NCBI RefSeq assembly: GCF_001704415.2
Contig: NC_030808.1
Coordinates: 80,692,594-80,756,593 of the forward strand
Direction: 5' to 3'
Length of the DNA stretch: 64,000 nucleotides
Source of the DNA: Capra hircus
Lineage: Eukaryota > Chordata > Mammalia > Artiodactyla > Bovidae
Part shown: positions 45,728 through 57,814 of the stretch, piece by piece
Layout of the letters: the number at the start of each line of letters is the position of its first letter
How positions within the stretch are numbered: the stretch's first letter is position 1
Notes under the pieces: generated by a model
Database searches by the model: none
Seen by the model: only the letters and a program-made list of their open reading frames with translations
What the model was told of the DNA's origin: nothing
Position numbers and translations under genes: made by a program

Positions 45728-45895
45728 GATTAACATGGGGATGTCCCTGGTGGTCCGGTGGTTAAGATTCTGTGTTTCCAGTGCGGGGGTTTCAGGTTTG
45801 ATCCCTGGTTGGGGAACTAAGATCACACATGCCATGCAGTGTAGCCCCCCCAAAAATGTTTTTTAATTAAAAAAAAAAAAAAAAGATTAGCATGG
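45728..45895 (+). mobile_element. CHR-type SINE, 11 bp target-site duplication
   Basis: Forward: gggatgtccctggtggtccg, ggtttgatccctggttgggg, aactaagatcacacatgcca and an A16-type tail. Flanks gattaacatgg (45728-45738) and gattagcatgg (45885-45895) agree at 10 of 11 positions. Confidence 0.92.
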
Positions 45896-45949
45896 AATGA
45901 GTTCTATACAACCATTGGCTGATTAGAAAGCAAGAAGTGGTCCTGGGAA

Positions 45950-46150
45950 AAGCACCAAGCTTGAAGTTGAATGACCTAGGTTTAAATTTAGGCTTTATAC
46001 TTTATAATCTTATAAACCTTGGAAAGTCACCCAACCTTTCTGAGTCTCAGCTTCCTTATCTGTAAAATTGGCATAATAACATCTAGCTTATTATCCTGAT
46101 GGATGTCAGAGTACCTGGAAGATAGTATAACCTCAAGCTGTAAGAAAATT
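45950..46150 (+). repeat. MIR SINE
   Basis: Forward: agttgaatgacctaggttta, cttggaaagtcacccaacct, ttctgagtctcagcttcctt and atctgtaaaattggcataat. Confidence 0.88.
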
Positions 46151-46489
46151 TTCTCCTCATCTTTCTGTTTTAAATTGGTACTAACAGCCAAATTTCTGAT
46201 TTTGAAGTTCTTATCTCTAGCCTTGCCGCCTACCCATATTGTCACTAAGAAACAGTAGAGATCCTGCCAAACTCCAGCCGCCCCTTTGCCCTAGCACATT
46301 AAACTCATACCATCAATTGTACCTACTGCCTCTTTTCTAGACCTTTCAAGGATGGAGGCTAGATGATTTTAATTTTTGTATCCCCAGTGCCTGACCCAAT
46401 AGAGTTAGTCAAAAGAAAAAAAAAAAAGTTGTTGGATAATTGAGCAGTCCACAGCATTCATCCTTTTTAGTTTTTGTAATACCAATAAG

Positions 46490-46800
46490 AATAGTGACAG
46501 ATAGTATTTTGTAGTTAGTTTTGCATATATTGACTTAATCTAGTCCTAACCAGAAACCCATGAGTGAGGGTATACCCACTCCCTACCATGTCACTATTTC
46601 ATAGTTGGGAAAAACAGAGTCCCAGAGAAGTGGCAGGACTTACACAATTTATGTCCAGTGGTTGCAGCAGAACCAAGTTCATGATTCCTAGCCTGGCCCC
46701 AAGTGGGTAGTGTCCACCTAGAACATTTATTTGAGAACCTACTATGTGCACTGCACAAGCCGAGATACTCAGGAAACAGGAAGTATTTATGATCCAATCC
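46490..46800 (-). repeat. MIR SINE
   Basis: Reverse MIR-like order: ttgacttaatctagtcctaa, ccagaaacccatgagtgagg, cagagtcccagagaagtggc, ttacacaatttatgtccag. The part after 46690 may be a second weak copy. Confidence 0.6.
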
Positions 46801-47100
46801 AAACAAACACTTGGTTGAAATTCTGCTCCTCCTGCAAGACCTACCGCAAGGGCCATCTGCTTCCTGGAGCCTATAGTGGCACCCCTGGAAGTGAATCTGG
46901 CCTCTGAGTTCCTAGAGCACTTAATTTTGCCTTTTGTCTTGACAGCACACTGGTTATAGGTGGCCTTTTCTCGTAGGCATGTGTATCCTCATCTTATCTT
47001 TCTCTTGCCAGCACCTGGAAAATAGGGAGCATGTGTTCTTCACCTTTGTGTCCCCTTCAAAGACTAACATTCTACCTGGCCCATTTCTATAGAAATGCTT
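46801..47100 (+). repeat. L2 LINE fragment
   Basis: Forward L2: ttctgctcctcctgcaagac, gttcctagagcacttaattt, cctggaaaatagggagcatg and tgtccccttcaaagactaac. Confidence 0.65.
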
Positions 47101-47310
47101 GTCAGAAGGAGGTAGAGAGAGAGAAAGGAATTTTGCCTTTGGTCTGTGAGCACAGTGGGCAGTAGATTCTGGAGCTGGACAGGAACAGACCCTCCGTGAA
47201 AAATGTTAGAGAAAAATCGTCTTATAAACTGTTTAATGCAAGTATTTGTGAAACTGAGAATTTCATTTTATGAAACCATTAGAAACTCAGTTGGTAAGAT
47301 ATGCCTGAAA

Positions 47311-47453
47311 AAGTGAAAGTGAAGTCAGTCAGTCGTATCCGACTCTTTGCGACCCCATGGTCTGTAGCCCACCAGGCTCCTCTGTCCATGGGATTTTCCA
47401 GGCAATACTGGAGTGGGTTGCCATTTCCTTCTCCAGGGGATCTTCCCGACCCA
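47311..47453 (-). mobile_element. Bov-tA-type SINE lacking its tRNA-like head
   Basis: Reverse-oriented: aagtgaaagtgaagtcagtc, ccaccaggctcctctgtcca, ccttctccaggggatcttcc. It stops before the B-box region, so it is 5' truncated. Confidence 0.92.
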
Positions 47454-47499
47454 TAGCCTAGAGGACTTATAGCTGAGAGTCAGTGTAGAGTAAGAGCCT

Positions 47500-47735
47500 A
47501 ACCATTTAACTAGAAGTTGAAAGACCTAGGCCTCCCCACCACCAGCCATGTGACGTTGGTTGAGTCATTGAACCTCTCCAAGCCTCCATGTCAACCCTTG
47601 CAAAATGGAACCTGTTATAATCTCTCTCCCTCAGCATAGCCACCTTGTTTTGAGGGTTAAGTGAGATCATCCACTTAGAATACTTATCAGAATGCCTAGA
47701 ACATAGTAAGCACTTTATCAATAGTGATCAGAAGA
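47500..47735 (+). repeat. MIR SINE, nearly full length
   Basis: Forward: agttgaaagacctaggcctc, gccatgtgacgttggttgag, tcattgaacctctccaagcc, tttgagggttaagtgagatc, then gaacatagtaagcactttat. Confidence 0.9.
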
Positions 47736-50079
47736 ATTAAATGATAAGTATTTAGTATGTAAGAAAATGACCAAATTTAGAATTTCACTCTCTTGATCTC
47801 TGCTTCAGAAATTTGGTCTAGAGCAACCCATAACTCTAACAAAGGTTACTTGTTGGCACTGTGCCTAATGTGTTTGGCTGTTGCTGCCAGTGTGGGGGTT
47901 CCACCTGAGCAAGCTGTCTGCTGAAGCAAGGTAAGGGGAACCGTGCCAAATCTTGAAGCACCAAGGGTATGCACGGCACAAGATTGCATCAGTCCTTATC
48001 AGGCTAGAGGCTAGAGAGTAAAGCCCCGGAAACTGCCACTGCTTCTGTCTGGCACCACCCTGGATGTGAATGCAGAGACTTCCTACACATGTTCTCAGAC
48101 TCTTCTCTGAGCTTCATATCTGTCCCCGTCCAGCCTTCAGTCTGGAGCCAGTAGTAGCCTTGAGGCTATGTCAACCACAGCTGGCCCTTCTGGTTATTCA
48201 ATATTAAGGTCACCTTCCCCTCAGTGATTTCTTAGTCAATCCCATTTGAACTGCCACCAGAGTGTCCTAGACGAGTTTCTAAGCAGTGAGGGCATGAATC
48301 TGCCTGGAGTCTCATTAGGTAATAATTTTTTCAATTCCTTGTAAAGACAGGGAGACAGACACCGTTGGTAGGATATACAGTTTGAGTCAGTTTCCCAGCA
48401 GTGGGGACAGGCTTTCTGTCATTTAGTCAACACACACATACGAAGCACCAACCAAATGCCAGGCACAGTGACGAGCAAAACCAGGCCTAACGCCTGCAGC
48501 CATTAGGGACTGCGGGAGCCAGGCCTCAGTTAAATAGTCCCACTGACAGGTATATAATTAGAATCTGTCATAAGTACTAAGAAGGAGTATCATGGCTACC
48601 CAGTATGCCAGTCGGCCAGCCGGGTGTGGCTACAGATATGCCTCACTAGCTTGGTACTCAAACCGACTAGCAGGCGCTTACAGAAGCAGCCTCCTGGCAA
48701 AAGCGTATAGTCATCAAATATGCCGCCCAGATGCCCAGGCCTTGCCTGGGAAGAGGAAAACCCGCCGCCTCACACTCAGTTGACACCACTATGCAGGCAC
48801 AGGTCATTCAGTCTGTCCACGCAGTGCCTGCATAGATCTTCACTAGTTGTATGGGTCATACCCTTAATCCCAAAACAAGGGAAAGGGACCCCAACTAGAC
48901 ATCATAGATCCACCATCCCAGGTGGAGAGCCACAGTTCAGTGAGACAACACGATAATCACGAGCACATGAGTTCATTGCTTCTTGGGGCTCCTTCCTCGC
49001 TTGTATGACACCAGAACAGAAAGTAGCCAGTTGGGTTCAAGAGCTGTCCAGGGCTGTAGGTTCCCAATTTTCCTATTTGGTGGAGACCTGACCAGAAAGA
49101 CAGTCATAGTGAGCAATCACCAGCTTCTTAATGCTCATTCAAGTTGAAAAATAGAAATGTTCCTAAAAAGCATGCATTTTGCAGAGGTCTCTCTGGCCAA
49201 GGTCTCACCTCAGGGCTGAGACAGAGCAAGGAGAGTGACCCCCTAAGAGCGTGGAGATACTTAGATGTGCACTGGGATGTCCCTCAGTGCTGGGAAGTAA
49301 CCATGGCAACATACTAGTCATTCCTTGTGACAGTGGCAGGCCTGCAGAGTGACCCTGCTCTGCTTTCCACAGAAAATCAGCTTTGTCACTCAGTCCTTCA
49401 GGCACCCACATTGGAATCAACAAAGCCCAAGGCATTGTCTTCGCCCTGTTTACACATCCTCCCTCCTCTCCTATCGCCCACTACCCACCCCCACATTCCC
49501 TGCCGTGCTGACAGCGTCACCTGTTGCCCAAGGTAGGGACCCAGAGTCAAGCATTTCCCCGGTGGTTTGCTCATGAAACTGTCCTGTAATTATTAACTCA
49601 GATGGTGTCTCTCCCACCCAACTGTGAGCTCACAGTTCTAGATGTCATAGTTCCTTCTACTTGCATATGTCTGGCATGGTCCCTGAGACCTCGAAAGAGC
49701 TAATTAACATTGGTTGACCAGGAGCCCCCAGGGCCAGGAGCACCCGGAGTGGTAAGATAGGGAATTGTGTTTGATGGGACGGAACATGTGTGTGTGATGC
49801 TCGTGAGCAGTGTTCCAGGGCCCGTGTGCTGGCGTCAGCCTGTACAGGAGGCCAGGAGGTCCCCTTCCATCCTTACTGGTCCTCTCTCTGAGCCCCTGTG
49901 TATTTTCAGCTGCCTCTATGTTGCGCAGCCCCTCTGCTCCTGTCAAGGCTGTCTGCTGGACTCTGCGGGTTATCCAGGTGTGTTTTCACAGCTTCCAAAT
50001 AAAAGCCATACAACCTGATTCTCAGATGCCCGTAGAAGCTATAATGTTTCCTATGCAGTATTGAAATCCCAGAATCACA
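47736..50079. other. Intron, nothing firmly recognised
   Basis: About 2.3 kb. A MIR-like patch may lie at 48428-48500 (caccaaccaaatgccaggca). A 63-codon plus-strand frame at 48592-48783 is rich in Tyr, Ala and Arg but has no known motif. Frames at 49.2-50.1 kb overlap antisense. Confidence 0.45.
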
Positions 50080-50215
50080 GGTCTCTTTAGAAATTTAGAG
50101 GTCCTTTCCTCTAGATAAGGAGAGTGAGAACCAGCAAGGTGAAGTGGCTGGCTTGACCAAACCCGGACTGAAATGCCAGTCTTTTAGTTCACACAGGCCT
50201 GCCTTCTGTGCTCTA
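50080..50215 (-). repeat. MIR SINE fragment
   Basis: Reverse: tctagataaggagagtgaga, accagcaaggtgaagtggct, cggactgaaatgccagtc. Confidence 0.6.
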
Positions 50216-50218
50216 GAG

Positions 50219-50448
50219 CAGAGGTTGCAAATTTCTCCTATAAAAGACCACATAGTAACTATTAAAATAGTTAGGTCTTGTGGGCCATACCATCCCAGGT
50301 ACAGCTGCTTTCCTCCAACCACTTAGCAGGAAAGTGGTCATAGACAACACGCAGGCGAACGGGCGTGGCTGGGTTCCAGTCCAACTTTATTTACACAAAC
50401 AAGCTGCGGGCTGGGTCTGGCCCTCCAACTGTGGTTTGCCCAGCCCTG
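50219..50448. mobile_element. Non-autonomous hAT-type DNA transposon
   Basis: Ends cagaggttgcaaa and tttgcccagccctg are imperfect inverted repeats. The interior shows cttgtgggccataccatccc, gcgaacgggcgtggctgggt and actttatttacacaaacaag, a known mammalian hAT arrangement. Family name not assigned. Confidence 0.8.
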
Positions 50449-51349
50449 CACTGGGACCTCATGTGGTCCACAGCCAGCATCAAAGGCATCACCTGAGAGT
50501 GTCAGAATATAGGCCAGACCTCCCGAAGCCAAGTCTGCCTGTCAGCAAGATCCCCTGGTGGTGTTTGCTTGCTCCAGATTGAGAAGTGCTGCACTGGTGG
50601 GCCCGGCTGCCCCCGCTGAGAATGCCAAGAAGAAATTTCCAGAGTAGAAAAATGCGGCCCAGGGAGGTTACTTGGCCCATTCAGGGTGACACAAGTTGGT
50701 GGACCAGGGACTAGAGCCCAAGTTCTAGTCTTTCAAACATGGAATTGCTTCTACACACACCAGAGAACTCATCCCATCCTCCCCACTTCTGCCTGTCCCT
50801 GACCAACCCGCATTTACTAGAAATTCGAGTGAAGCAATTCCTCATTCTTTCCCAGCTGACTTGTGAATCAAGAGAACTCTGCCTCCAGCTGTGTCTCCTC
50901 CCACCCACTCCCTGCCAAGACTGGGAGGGGCAGGGAAGGCAGAATTGGGCCTCCAGAGGCTGTTCCCCTTCTCCAGAGGGAAACTTGCTCACACAGGTTC
51001 AAGTTGGAGTTAAACTCCAACCGAATTCCTGCCTTTGGAGGTTTGCGGCTCAAAATAGAACGAAAGAACCTTTCATTTTTCACTTGCAGAAGAAACTTCT
51101 AGACCAGCTCTCTGGCAGGCCTAGACATTGTAGATTTTTCCCTCTTCTGCTTGCCCCATCTTGACCCACATACCAGCTCCTGTTTCCCTGTAGCAGCTTT
51201 AATACCTGGCACCTCCTAAGACTCAACCCACAGCAAGACTCCATGCTGGCCACACACTTTGCATAACCTATGCTTCTTGATCTATGTCTAAGGCATGTGA
51301 GAAGTTCTTTATCTTCTTCATTAATCAATAAATGTGTATTAGGCTGTTA
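50449..51349. other. Intron, nothing firmly recognised
   Basis: A MER5-like patch may follow at 50455-50600 (catcaaaggcatcacctgag). A plus-strand frame of 141 codons (50739-51164) has no domain. Confidence 0.4.
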
Positions 51350-51490
51350 TTTACTGAGCACATATTTATGAGCCAAGCTGTTGCCTATTTAATTTCTTAA
51401 TCCATTTTATGGCTGAGGCTAATGAGGTTAAGTGACTGTCCCAAGAATGAAGACAATACCCAATAGAACCAGATGCCAACCTGCCTTCAA
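51350..51490 (-). repeat. MIR SINE fragment
   Basis: Reverse: actgagcacatatttatgag, aatttcttaatccattttat, gaggttaagtgactgtccca. Confidence 0.7.
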
Positions 51491-52319
51491 GTACTGAATG
51501 CTCCAGATGCCGTAGAGGGTGTCAGCATGATGACATGGACCTGACTTCCAATACTTCCCAATCTAATGTAAAAAATACATGTAGAACCATCAAGTTACCA
51601 CTGGCATGATCGGCTGAAACAGTATCATTGGAGTGGGGGTGGGTAAGAATAGGAGCGACATTCCTTAGGAACTCAGTCCCCAGCTGCCCAGCACTGTGCC
51701 AGGGACCTTGGAGGCGATCAATAAATATTTGATGTAGGACTGAATGAATGAACAAGGTAGAATGTATGTGTGCCAATACTTGAAGCTGGAATGGATTTGA
51801 AAAGATGGAATGAGAGAAGAGGCACATGGGCTAGGGCATTAGCACCTAGCACCTAGAAATAGCAAAGGGAAGACTGGTAAAGGCCTTTTAATAATGTGCC
51901 CTTGAATATGTGATCCTTTGACTAACGGGAAGAGACGAAGCATTCTAAGCCAGGAGCAATAGGATGAGAGAGCAGCACGCATTAAATACTGGAAGAAAGG
52001 GAAAGGAACTGGCAGCAAGAAGTCCAGTTAGGAGGCTGGTGCAGAGCACAGGCTCACAGGTCTAAGGCCTTGAATGAGAGTCAGTGGCATGAGAGGAAAA
52101 ATGGATAAAAGTCAACAGGAATTGGGAGACAAACACAGGGAACACTACCCAACAGAGTCCCAGCCTCTTCTGCCCACAAACTCAGCCTTCTGTCTTCCTC
52201 CACTTCAGAGCCCTCCCCATTCCCAGTGGCTGCTGTTGGTAGAATGGATGTCTTAAGCAGGGCCCTGTGTCTTCCACCTGCAGCCGGCACCCAGTTCTTC
52301 CCATTTTCAGGACAGTGCA
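51491..52319. other. Intron, little recognised
   Basis: A MIR/L2-type tail occurs at 51700-51755 (gatcaataaatatttgatgt). The remainder is unique. Confidence 0.4.
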
Positions 52320-52560
52320 TCCAACACTTGTTAAGCACCTACTTGAAATCAGCACTCAAAGCTACTAGAAATATTCTGCATTCATCGTCTCTTTTTCATC
52401 CCTTACAGCACCCCTGAGAGACACTTTATAATTAGAAAAATGAGGCCCAGCGAGATTAATTGACCTGTCCAAGGCCTCACTAATTGGTGAATCTGGGACT
52501 AGAGCCACGTCCAAGTATACCAGACCTGGTATTCTTTCCTTCCATGCCACAATACCCTCC
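52320..52560 (-). repeat. MIR SINE
   Basis: Reverse: cacttgttaagcacctactt, ttataattagaaaaatgagg, ttaattgacctgtccaaggc, gggactagagccacgtccaa. Confidence 0.8.
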
Positions 52561-53009
52561 CCCACCATCCACATTTCTGGTTGGTCTTGACCCAACAGCC
52601 AGAGAGTCACAGCTCTCCTCTAGCTCTGCCCTTCTAGGTACGTGAGTCCCTCTGAGCTCTGATTAGTTCAGTAGATGTCGTACTCCGTAATGCACCTTGT
52701 GTGTGTCATGCCTGGGGCTTGAACTGGAAAATCTCCACTAACTGATTTATTCTGTTACAGACACTGAATATGGAGTTGAAGCTTCTTGAGCTCAATGGGC
52801 ATAGTAATGCCAGGTCACACACCAATTAGGATTTCAGCTTCGGCATTCTGTTTAACAAGACTGTGTTGCCAAGAAATCTCCCCCGAGAGCAGCCAGGGAG
52901 GGGCTTACCCCACTACACGCCCCCTTCCCTGCCCTCAGACTCTCCAGCCTGCCAAGACATTTGGTCTCTGCTTTGCATCCTTTATTTAGAAGCTTGTTTT
53001 TTATGTCAG
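52561..53009. other. Intron, nothing recognised
   Basis: No family or coding signal recognised. Confidence 0.4.
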
Positions 53010-53200
53010 ACAGGCCTTGGTTTGAATTCCAGCTTTACCATATGTCAGCTCTGTGACATTAGGTGAGTTTTTCAACCTCTCTGAGCCTCAAGTTTTAATT
53101 TTTTTAATGTTGGGATAATAGTTTCTACCCAACAGAGTTGCCACAAGGATTAAAAACAGTAACGTTTATAAAGCTCTAGGCCTGCTTTAGAGTCTGTAGC
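53010..53200 (+). repeat. MIR SINE
   Basis: Forward: ggccttggtttgaattccag, gtcagctctgtgacattagg, caacctctctgagcctcaag, caacagagttgccacaagga. Confidence 0.88.
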
Positions 53201-53759
53201 CAGTACTGGTCCTTTTCTTCCTGTTGTCATTGGAAGCACCAGCTCAAGATTCCTGTAGTTTCACCACCTCCCAAGCCTTAAAAGACATCTCACTCTTGGT
53301 CTTTCTTGCCGCCACAATGATGTCAGACCCTCACCTCAGAGCCACTTGGGGAGACCCTTTCTTCTGGAGAAATCTCCCACCACACAACTCCACCAGCACT
53401 CTGCCCTCCCCTTCTGAAGCACCTGCCCAGAGGCATGGAGGGGATAAGGAGCCCCCTCCCACAACAGAGCCTTCATCAGAGCCCAGCCAAACCCGAGAAG
53501 GGAACGCCACACAGAATGGAGGCCCTGTCCCCCTCTCCCCACCCCACCGCACAAACAGGCTTTTAGGAACCAGTGACAAAGGCCATTGTGAGTCCACACT
53601 CGCTCTTCCTCTTGTCTCCGTGTAGAGCTGCACCGAATGTTCTGTCTTCTGCACAGTGTGAGAAATGGCAAGGCCTGCTGCCAGCCTGCTCTTGACCCAG
53701 CCGACCAGAAACCCCAGCCTCCGCCTTTGTTAGAAGAGCTCAAACTAACACTCAGGATA
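53201..53759. other. Intron, nothing recognised
   Basis: A plus-strand frame of 133 codons (53224-53625) is Pro/Ser/Thr-rich and overlapped by two minus-strand frames; no motif or splice context supports it. Confidence 0.45.
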
Positions 53760-53885
53760 GAATATCCTTGCCTCTGATCAAGGGAACAGAGGCCCAGAGA
53801 AGAAAAGTGACTGGCCCAAGGTCACACAACTAGACAGCCAGAGCTGAGGCAGAAACCCAGCCCTGCCTGCAGGGCATCTCCTCTC
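53760..53885 (-). repeat. MIR SINE fragment
   Basis: Reverse: gggaacagaggcccagagaa, gtgactggcccaaggtcaca, caactagacagccagagctg, aggcagaaacccagccctg. Confidence 0.85.
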
Positions 53886-54100
53886 CCTTCCACCTTGCAG
53901 CCCTGCTCCTGATGGTGCTTTACAGACTTCTGGGAGTGGAAGACACCTGCCAGCCAGTGTGACGAGGGCATCAAGGAAATGCTCATCAGGAGGGGTGCCT
54001 GGCTGCACCAGGCGTGACAGAGCCGTAACTGAAAGGCTCTGCATCCCATTGCTCAGCCCAGAAGCAAGGGACAGTCACCTGAACCGTTGTGAAATTGTAT

Positions 54101-54140
54101 CTCTCTCACTCTCACACGCACACACACACGCACACGCACA
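54101..54140 (+). repeat. (CA)n / (TC)n microsatellite
   Basis: tctctctcactctcaca runs into an interrupted CA repeat with CG interruptions (cacacgcacacgcaca). Interruptions suggest modest length polymorphism at most. Confidence 0.9.
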
Positions 54141-54269
54141 GGGGAAGGAAAGGAAGTTAGAAACTCATTTACAAGTAAAAACCTCCCTGTCTTAAAGTAA
54201 AAGAAGTTGAAATAGGGATGCTTCTCTTGCCAGAAGGACAGTCACCCTAAAATCTCAAGGTCACAGTAT

Positions 54270-54405
54270 TTCTGCACCTCTCTCCCTCAGCACCCTTCTC
54301 CTCCTTTTCCTACCCTCCCATCTCCTTCTCCCTCTCTGCCCCCTCCCATCTCCTCCTCTGGCTCCCCTCCTCCCCCTCCATCTCCTCCTTCTGAACTATC
54401 TTCTC
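54270..54405 (+). repeat. Pyrimidine-rich (TCC)n-like tract
   Basis: About 130 bases almost entirely C and T on the plus strand (ctcctccttttcctaccctc, cccctcctccccctccatct), with few purine interruptions. Confidence 0.85.
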
Positions 54406-54499
54406 TGGGTTACATTAATTACCATCTGCAAAAGGCCACACACTTACTATGCAGCAAAGGCAGTTTCTAGGACATCCATTTCTAAAGAAACCTAAAGTC

Positions 54500-54725
54500 A
54501 CAGTAATGGGCCCCTGTTTTCTGAGGGCCTTCTTCGTGCTCTCTGTGCAGGCCCTGGATGGCATCACTTCTAAACCTTATAGCAGTCCTGCCAGAGTGGT
54601 TATTAGATCTACATTTTCCTGATAAGACGACTTGGAGGAGCTAAGTGACTTATCCCAAAGTAATAGAACTAGTGAGCGCCGAATCTGCCTCAAGCCCACG
54701 CTCTGCATGCCACACTTTGGCCCAG
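54500..54725 (-). repeat. MIR SINE
   Basis: Reverse: cacttctaaaccttatagca, acattttcctgataagacga, gaggagctaagtgacttatc, cgccgaatctgcctcaagcc. Confidence 0.7.
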
Positions 54726-54778
54726 TGGCATGTTCTTCACCCTGGGTGTATAGAAGGCCGGGGGTGACATGACATAGT

Positions 54779-54894
54779 GTCACTCAGTTGTGTCCGACTC
54801 CTAAGACTCCATGGACTGTAGCCCACCAGGCTCTTCTGTCCATGGGATTCTCCAGGCAAGAATGCCGCAATGGGTTGCCATTTCCTTCTCTAGG
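54779..54894 (-). mobile_element. Bov-A-type SINE fragment
   Basis: Reverse-oriented: gtcactcagttgtgtccgac, agcccaccaggctcttctgt, gcaatgggttgccatttcc. It was not possible to find flanking duplications. Confidence 0.9.
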
Positions 54895-55649
54895 CCAAGG
54901 GGTGAGCCCCTTACCTATTCCATTTGCTGGCATGGGGCCCCTCTTCCTTTATGCTGGGTCTGACTTAGAATCTCTAGGGAAAGCACAGGTCATAGATTAC
55001 TCTTCAGATAAATTATGATTGGGATACCTGAGGCCTGGTGCTGTGAAAGACCAAGTGGGAACATGGCAGGTAACTGACAGCCTTCTTTACTTACTCACCT
55101 TTGTGTGACCAGGGAAGCCTTAAAGTCCCCTCCATCTTCGTCTCCCCACCCCCAGGCCATTTTCAGGCTGCCATGCTTCAAAGCCAGCTTTGAAGCTCTC
55201 TAGCTGGAAGCAGCCTTTCATCTTCACAGACCAGACCCAGTGGGCAGCTTAGGTGGGCTGATCCGTGCCCAGGTCTGCGGGGCTCAGTGTTCCTGAGCTT
55301 CCTAGGGTGTGTGGCCTATCTCCATGGAAATTTGGTAGCAGGAGGGGAGCCCAAGGGGGAGGGGACACAGTCTTGGCGGGTCAAGCTTGCCAGCTACCAC
55401 TCACCTTCTAGACGGTGGAGGCTGAACCGCAAGGCAGAGCAGGGTTGCATCCCTTCCTTCTAAGGGGAGTGAGAAGATAGCACGCCCGCCCTCCCCACGC
55501 ACACTGGCGTCTCAGTAACCGAGTGCTTAGGGGCATTTCTAGTTGCTGTTTTACTGCACACCTGCACATACTTTCCTTTCTCTAGTCTTCAAAATAACCC
55601 ATGATACAGGTTTTGTTATTGTCCCTCTTATGGGCAGGGACATCGTGGG
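54895..55649. other. Intron, little recognised
   Basis: A reverse MIR-like patch may lie at 55540-55640. The rest is unique. Confidence 0.4.
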
Positions 55650-56025
55650 GGGAATTTTGTTCATATGTTGAAGCCCTGATTCCCAGTACCCTGGAATATG
55701 GTTGTGTTTGGAGATAGTTTTAAAAGGTGATTCGGTTTAAATGGGCAGTTAGGGCCCTACTCCCATCTGATTGGTGTCCTTATAAGAAGACGACATTTGG
55801 GCACAGAGAGAGGCCCTGGGGGTGCACAGAGGAAGGGCCACATGAAGAGGCAGCCAGGGGTGGGGGCTGGCCATGTGCAAATCAAGGACAGGGGCTTCAG
55901 AAGAAGCCAACCTTGCAAGGTGTAACTTCAGCTTGACCTTCCAGCCTCCAGAACCATGAAAGACTAGATGTGTGTTGTTTAAGCCATTCAGCCTGCGGCA
56001 CCCCAAGCAAAAGAATAGACTCAGA
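55650..56025 (+). mobile_element. Solitary MaLR-type (ERVL-MaLR) LTR
   Basis: The order ttgttcatatgttgaagccc, ggtgtccttataagaagacg, cagagagaggccctgggg, cttccagcctccagaaccat and gtgttgtttaagccattcag matches MLT1/MST-like LTRs. No internal retroviral coding sequence accompanies it, so it is a solo or fragmentary LTR of an ancient element. Confidence 0.8.
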
Positions 56026-56930
56026 AAACAAACACCCTGCCCTATATGGACACAGCCATCAGGCTGTTAGCCCCGAACTCAAGAACTTGTGCAGAGTGTC
56101 TCAGCCTTCTACCTTTATCCTGTGACTCCATATTTGTCTGTCAGAGGCCATGCATGTAGTGGTGACATATTTCTGCATTTTGAATTAATCAGACACACAG
56201 ACCTGTCTGTCAGAGCTTCAGATCCGTGTTAGCTGATGCATGTTGCCCACTGAATCGACCCGTGTCCATCCTTACTTTGGGCTGGCGCCCTAGCAACTCA
56301 GTCCACCGGTGCTGCTGGAACCTACGTAAGGGGGCAGAGCCCACCAGTTTATTACATCACACAGCCACCACAGGGTATGGGTAGCCTTCCCCACCACCGG
56401 GATGCGATGTTTCAAAATCCTCTGGGTGCCATCACATACTCAGAGTTTCAGCACCTCCACTGAGGATTGCTTGATTCCCAGGGTGGTCCATGGCAGTCCT
56501 CAGACCTTCGTGCTGATGGAAGGGGAAAGTGGGTTGGCAGTGGGATTGACAGTAGCAAGGCATCCTGCTAAGCCATGCTAGATCTCCCATGCTTCTCCAG
56601 GGCCCCACAAGCAAGGAGCCCAAATCATGACACCCACATATCCCTCACATCTTAAAGGATGAAGTTTTCATCAGTGTGAACCAGCAGCCAAGATGAGAAT
56701 GAACATAAAAATTATTCATTAAAGAAGAGAGGTGAAAACCCTACTGGGCCATCACTGTATGCAGATTAAATGGGTTGATGCATGGAGAGCATGTTACCCA
56801 GTTTCCATCTAGGCAAGCTGTTTTATCATTATTATTAATCACCATCTTTTTCCTGTTTCAAGCTAAACATGTCAAAGTCTTTGGCACCAAAGCATGTCGT
56901 TTATTCAATTTATTTAACAAGCATTTAGAG
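56026..56930. other. Intron, nothing recognised
   Basis: Unique sequence. A cluster ggcgccctagcaac at about 56284-56297 resembles half of an RFX X-box, unproven. Confidence 0.4.
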
Positions 56931-57130
56931 GGGGTGGCTCAGATGGCAAAGCGTCTGCCTACAATGCAGGAGACCCGGGTTCAATCCCTGGGTCGGGAAG
57001 ATCTCCTGGAGAAGGAAATGGCAACCCACTCCAGTACTGTTGCCTGGAAAATCCCATGGATGGAGGAGCCTGGTAGGCTACAGTCCATGGGGTCGCAAAG
57101 AGTTGGACATGACTGAGCGACTTCACTTCT
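56931..57130 (+). mobile_element. Bov-tA-type SINE
   Basis: Forward: ggggtggctcagatggcaaa, agacccgggttcaatccctg, gttgcctggaaaatcccatg and gagttggacatgactgagcg. It is little diverged from the family pattern. Confidence 0.95.
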
Positions 57131-57814
57131 GTATGCCAAGGCCTGGGATGGCTGCTAAGGATTCAAACATAAACAAAATAAGAATATTATCTCCCAGCCT
57201 TCATCTCTCAGTGGGCTTGGGAGAGTGATGTGTACAGAGACAGTTGTCGTTGGGCGAGATCCACTGAGCACAGGAGCGGGGAAAAGGCACGCTGCCTGGG
57301 GTAACACAGAAGGGTAAGTATGAGTTCTCCAGGCAGAGGCATTCCTGTGCTGGGAACAGGGACAGATAGCGGGGGACCTCGCACACCTCACTGAGAACTA
57401 AGACGTTGTCCCTTGGGCTTCCAGAGAGTTTGAAGAAGGAAGATGTGCTCCTCAAATATGAGCACCCTGCTAGCCTCTGCCTGTCAGAACTGAGCTCCAG
57501 CCCCCCTCCCACCTGCAGGCAGGTCTCAAGATAGAAAAGCAAAATGGGACTGTTGAGATCGAAGAAGTAGGAAAAGGAGCAGAGTCAGGGAAGAGTTTAA
57601 AGGAGGGAAAACAGCTGGAGCAGGACTCCCAGTTCATCTAAAGCTCAACTGGAATTATGGCATTTGTGTGGACGTGTGGAACCATGAGGAACCCTGCAGA
57701 TTGTTAAATGTGTTTTACCCTGAATATGATGGTGTAGACTCTTGTACACAGCTCTGAGGTACAGAGTTGGGAGTTGGGAGGGTGAATGTGACATAAAGGA
57801 AAGCAAAACTGATA
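57131..57814. other. Intron, nothing recognised
   Basis: Short frames on both strands without motifs. Confidence 0.4.

Noticed and set aside
48592..48783. 63-codon frame rich in Tyr, Ala and Arg
   Set aside because: Looked unusual, but no family, start context or conservation can be shown from sequence alone.
53224..53625. 133-codon Pro/Ser/Thr-rich frame
   Set aside because: Low-complexity composition with two long antisense frames; no domain.
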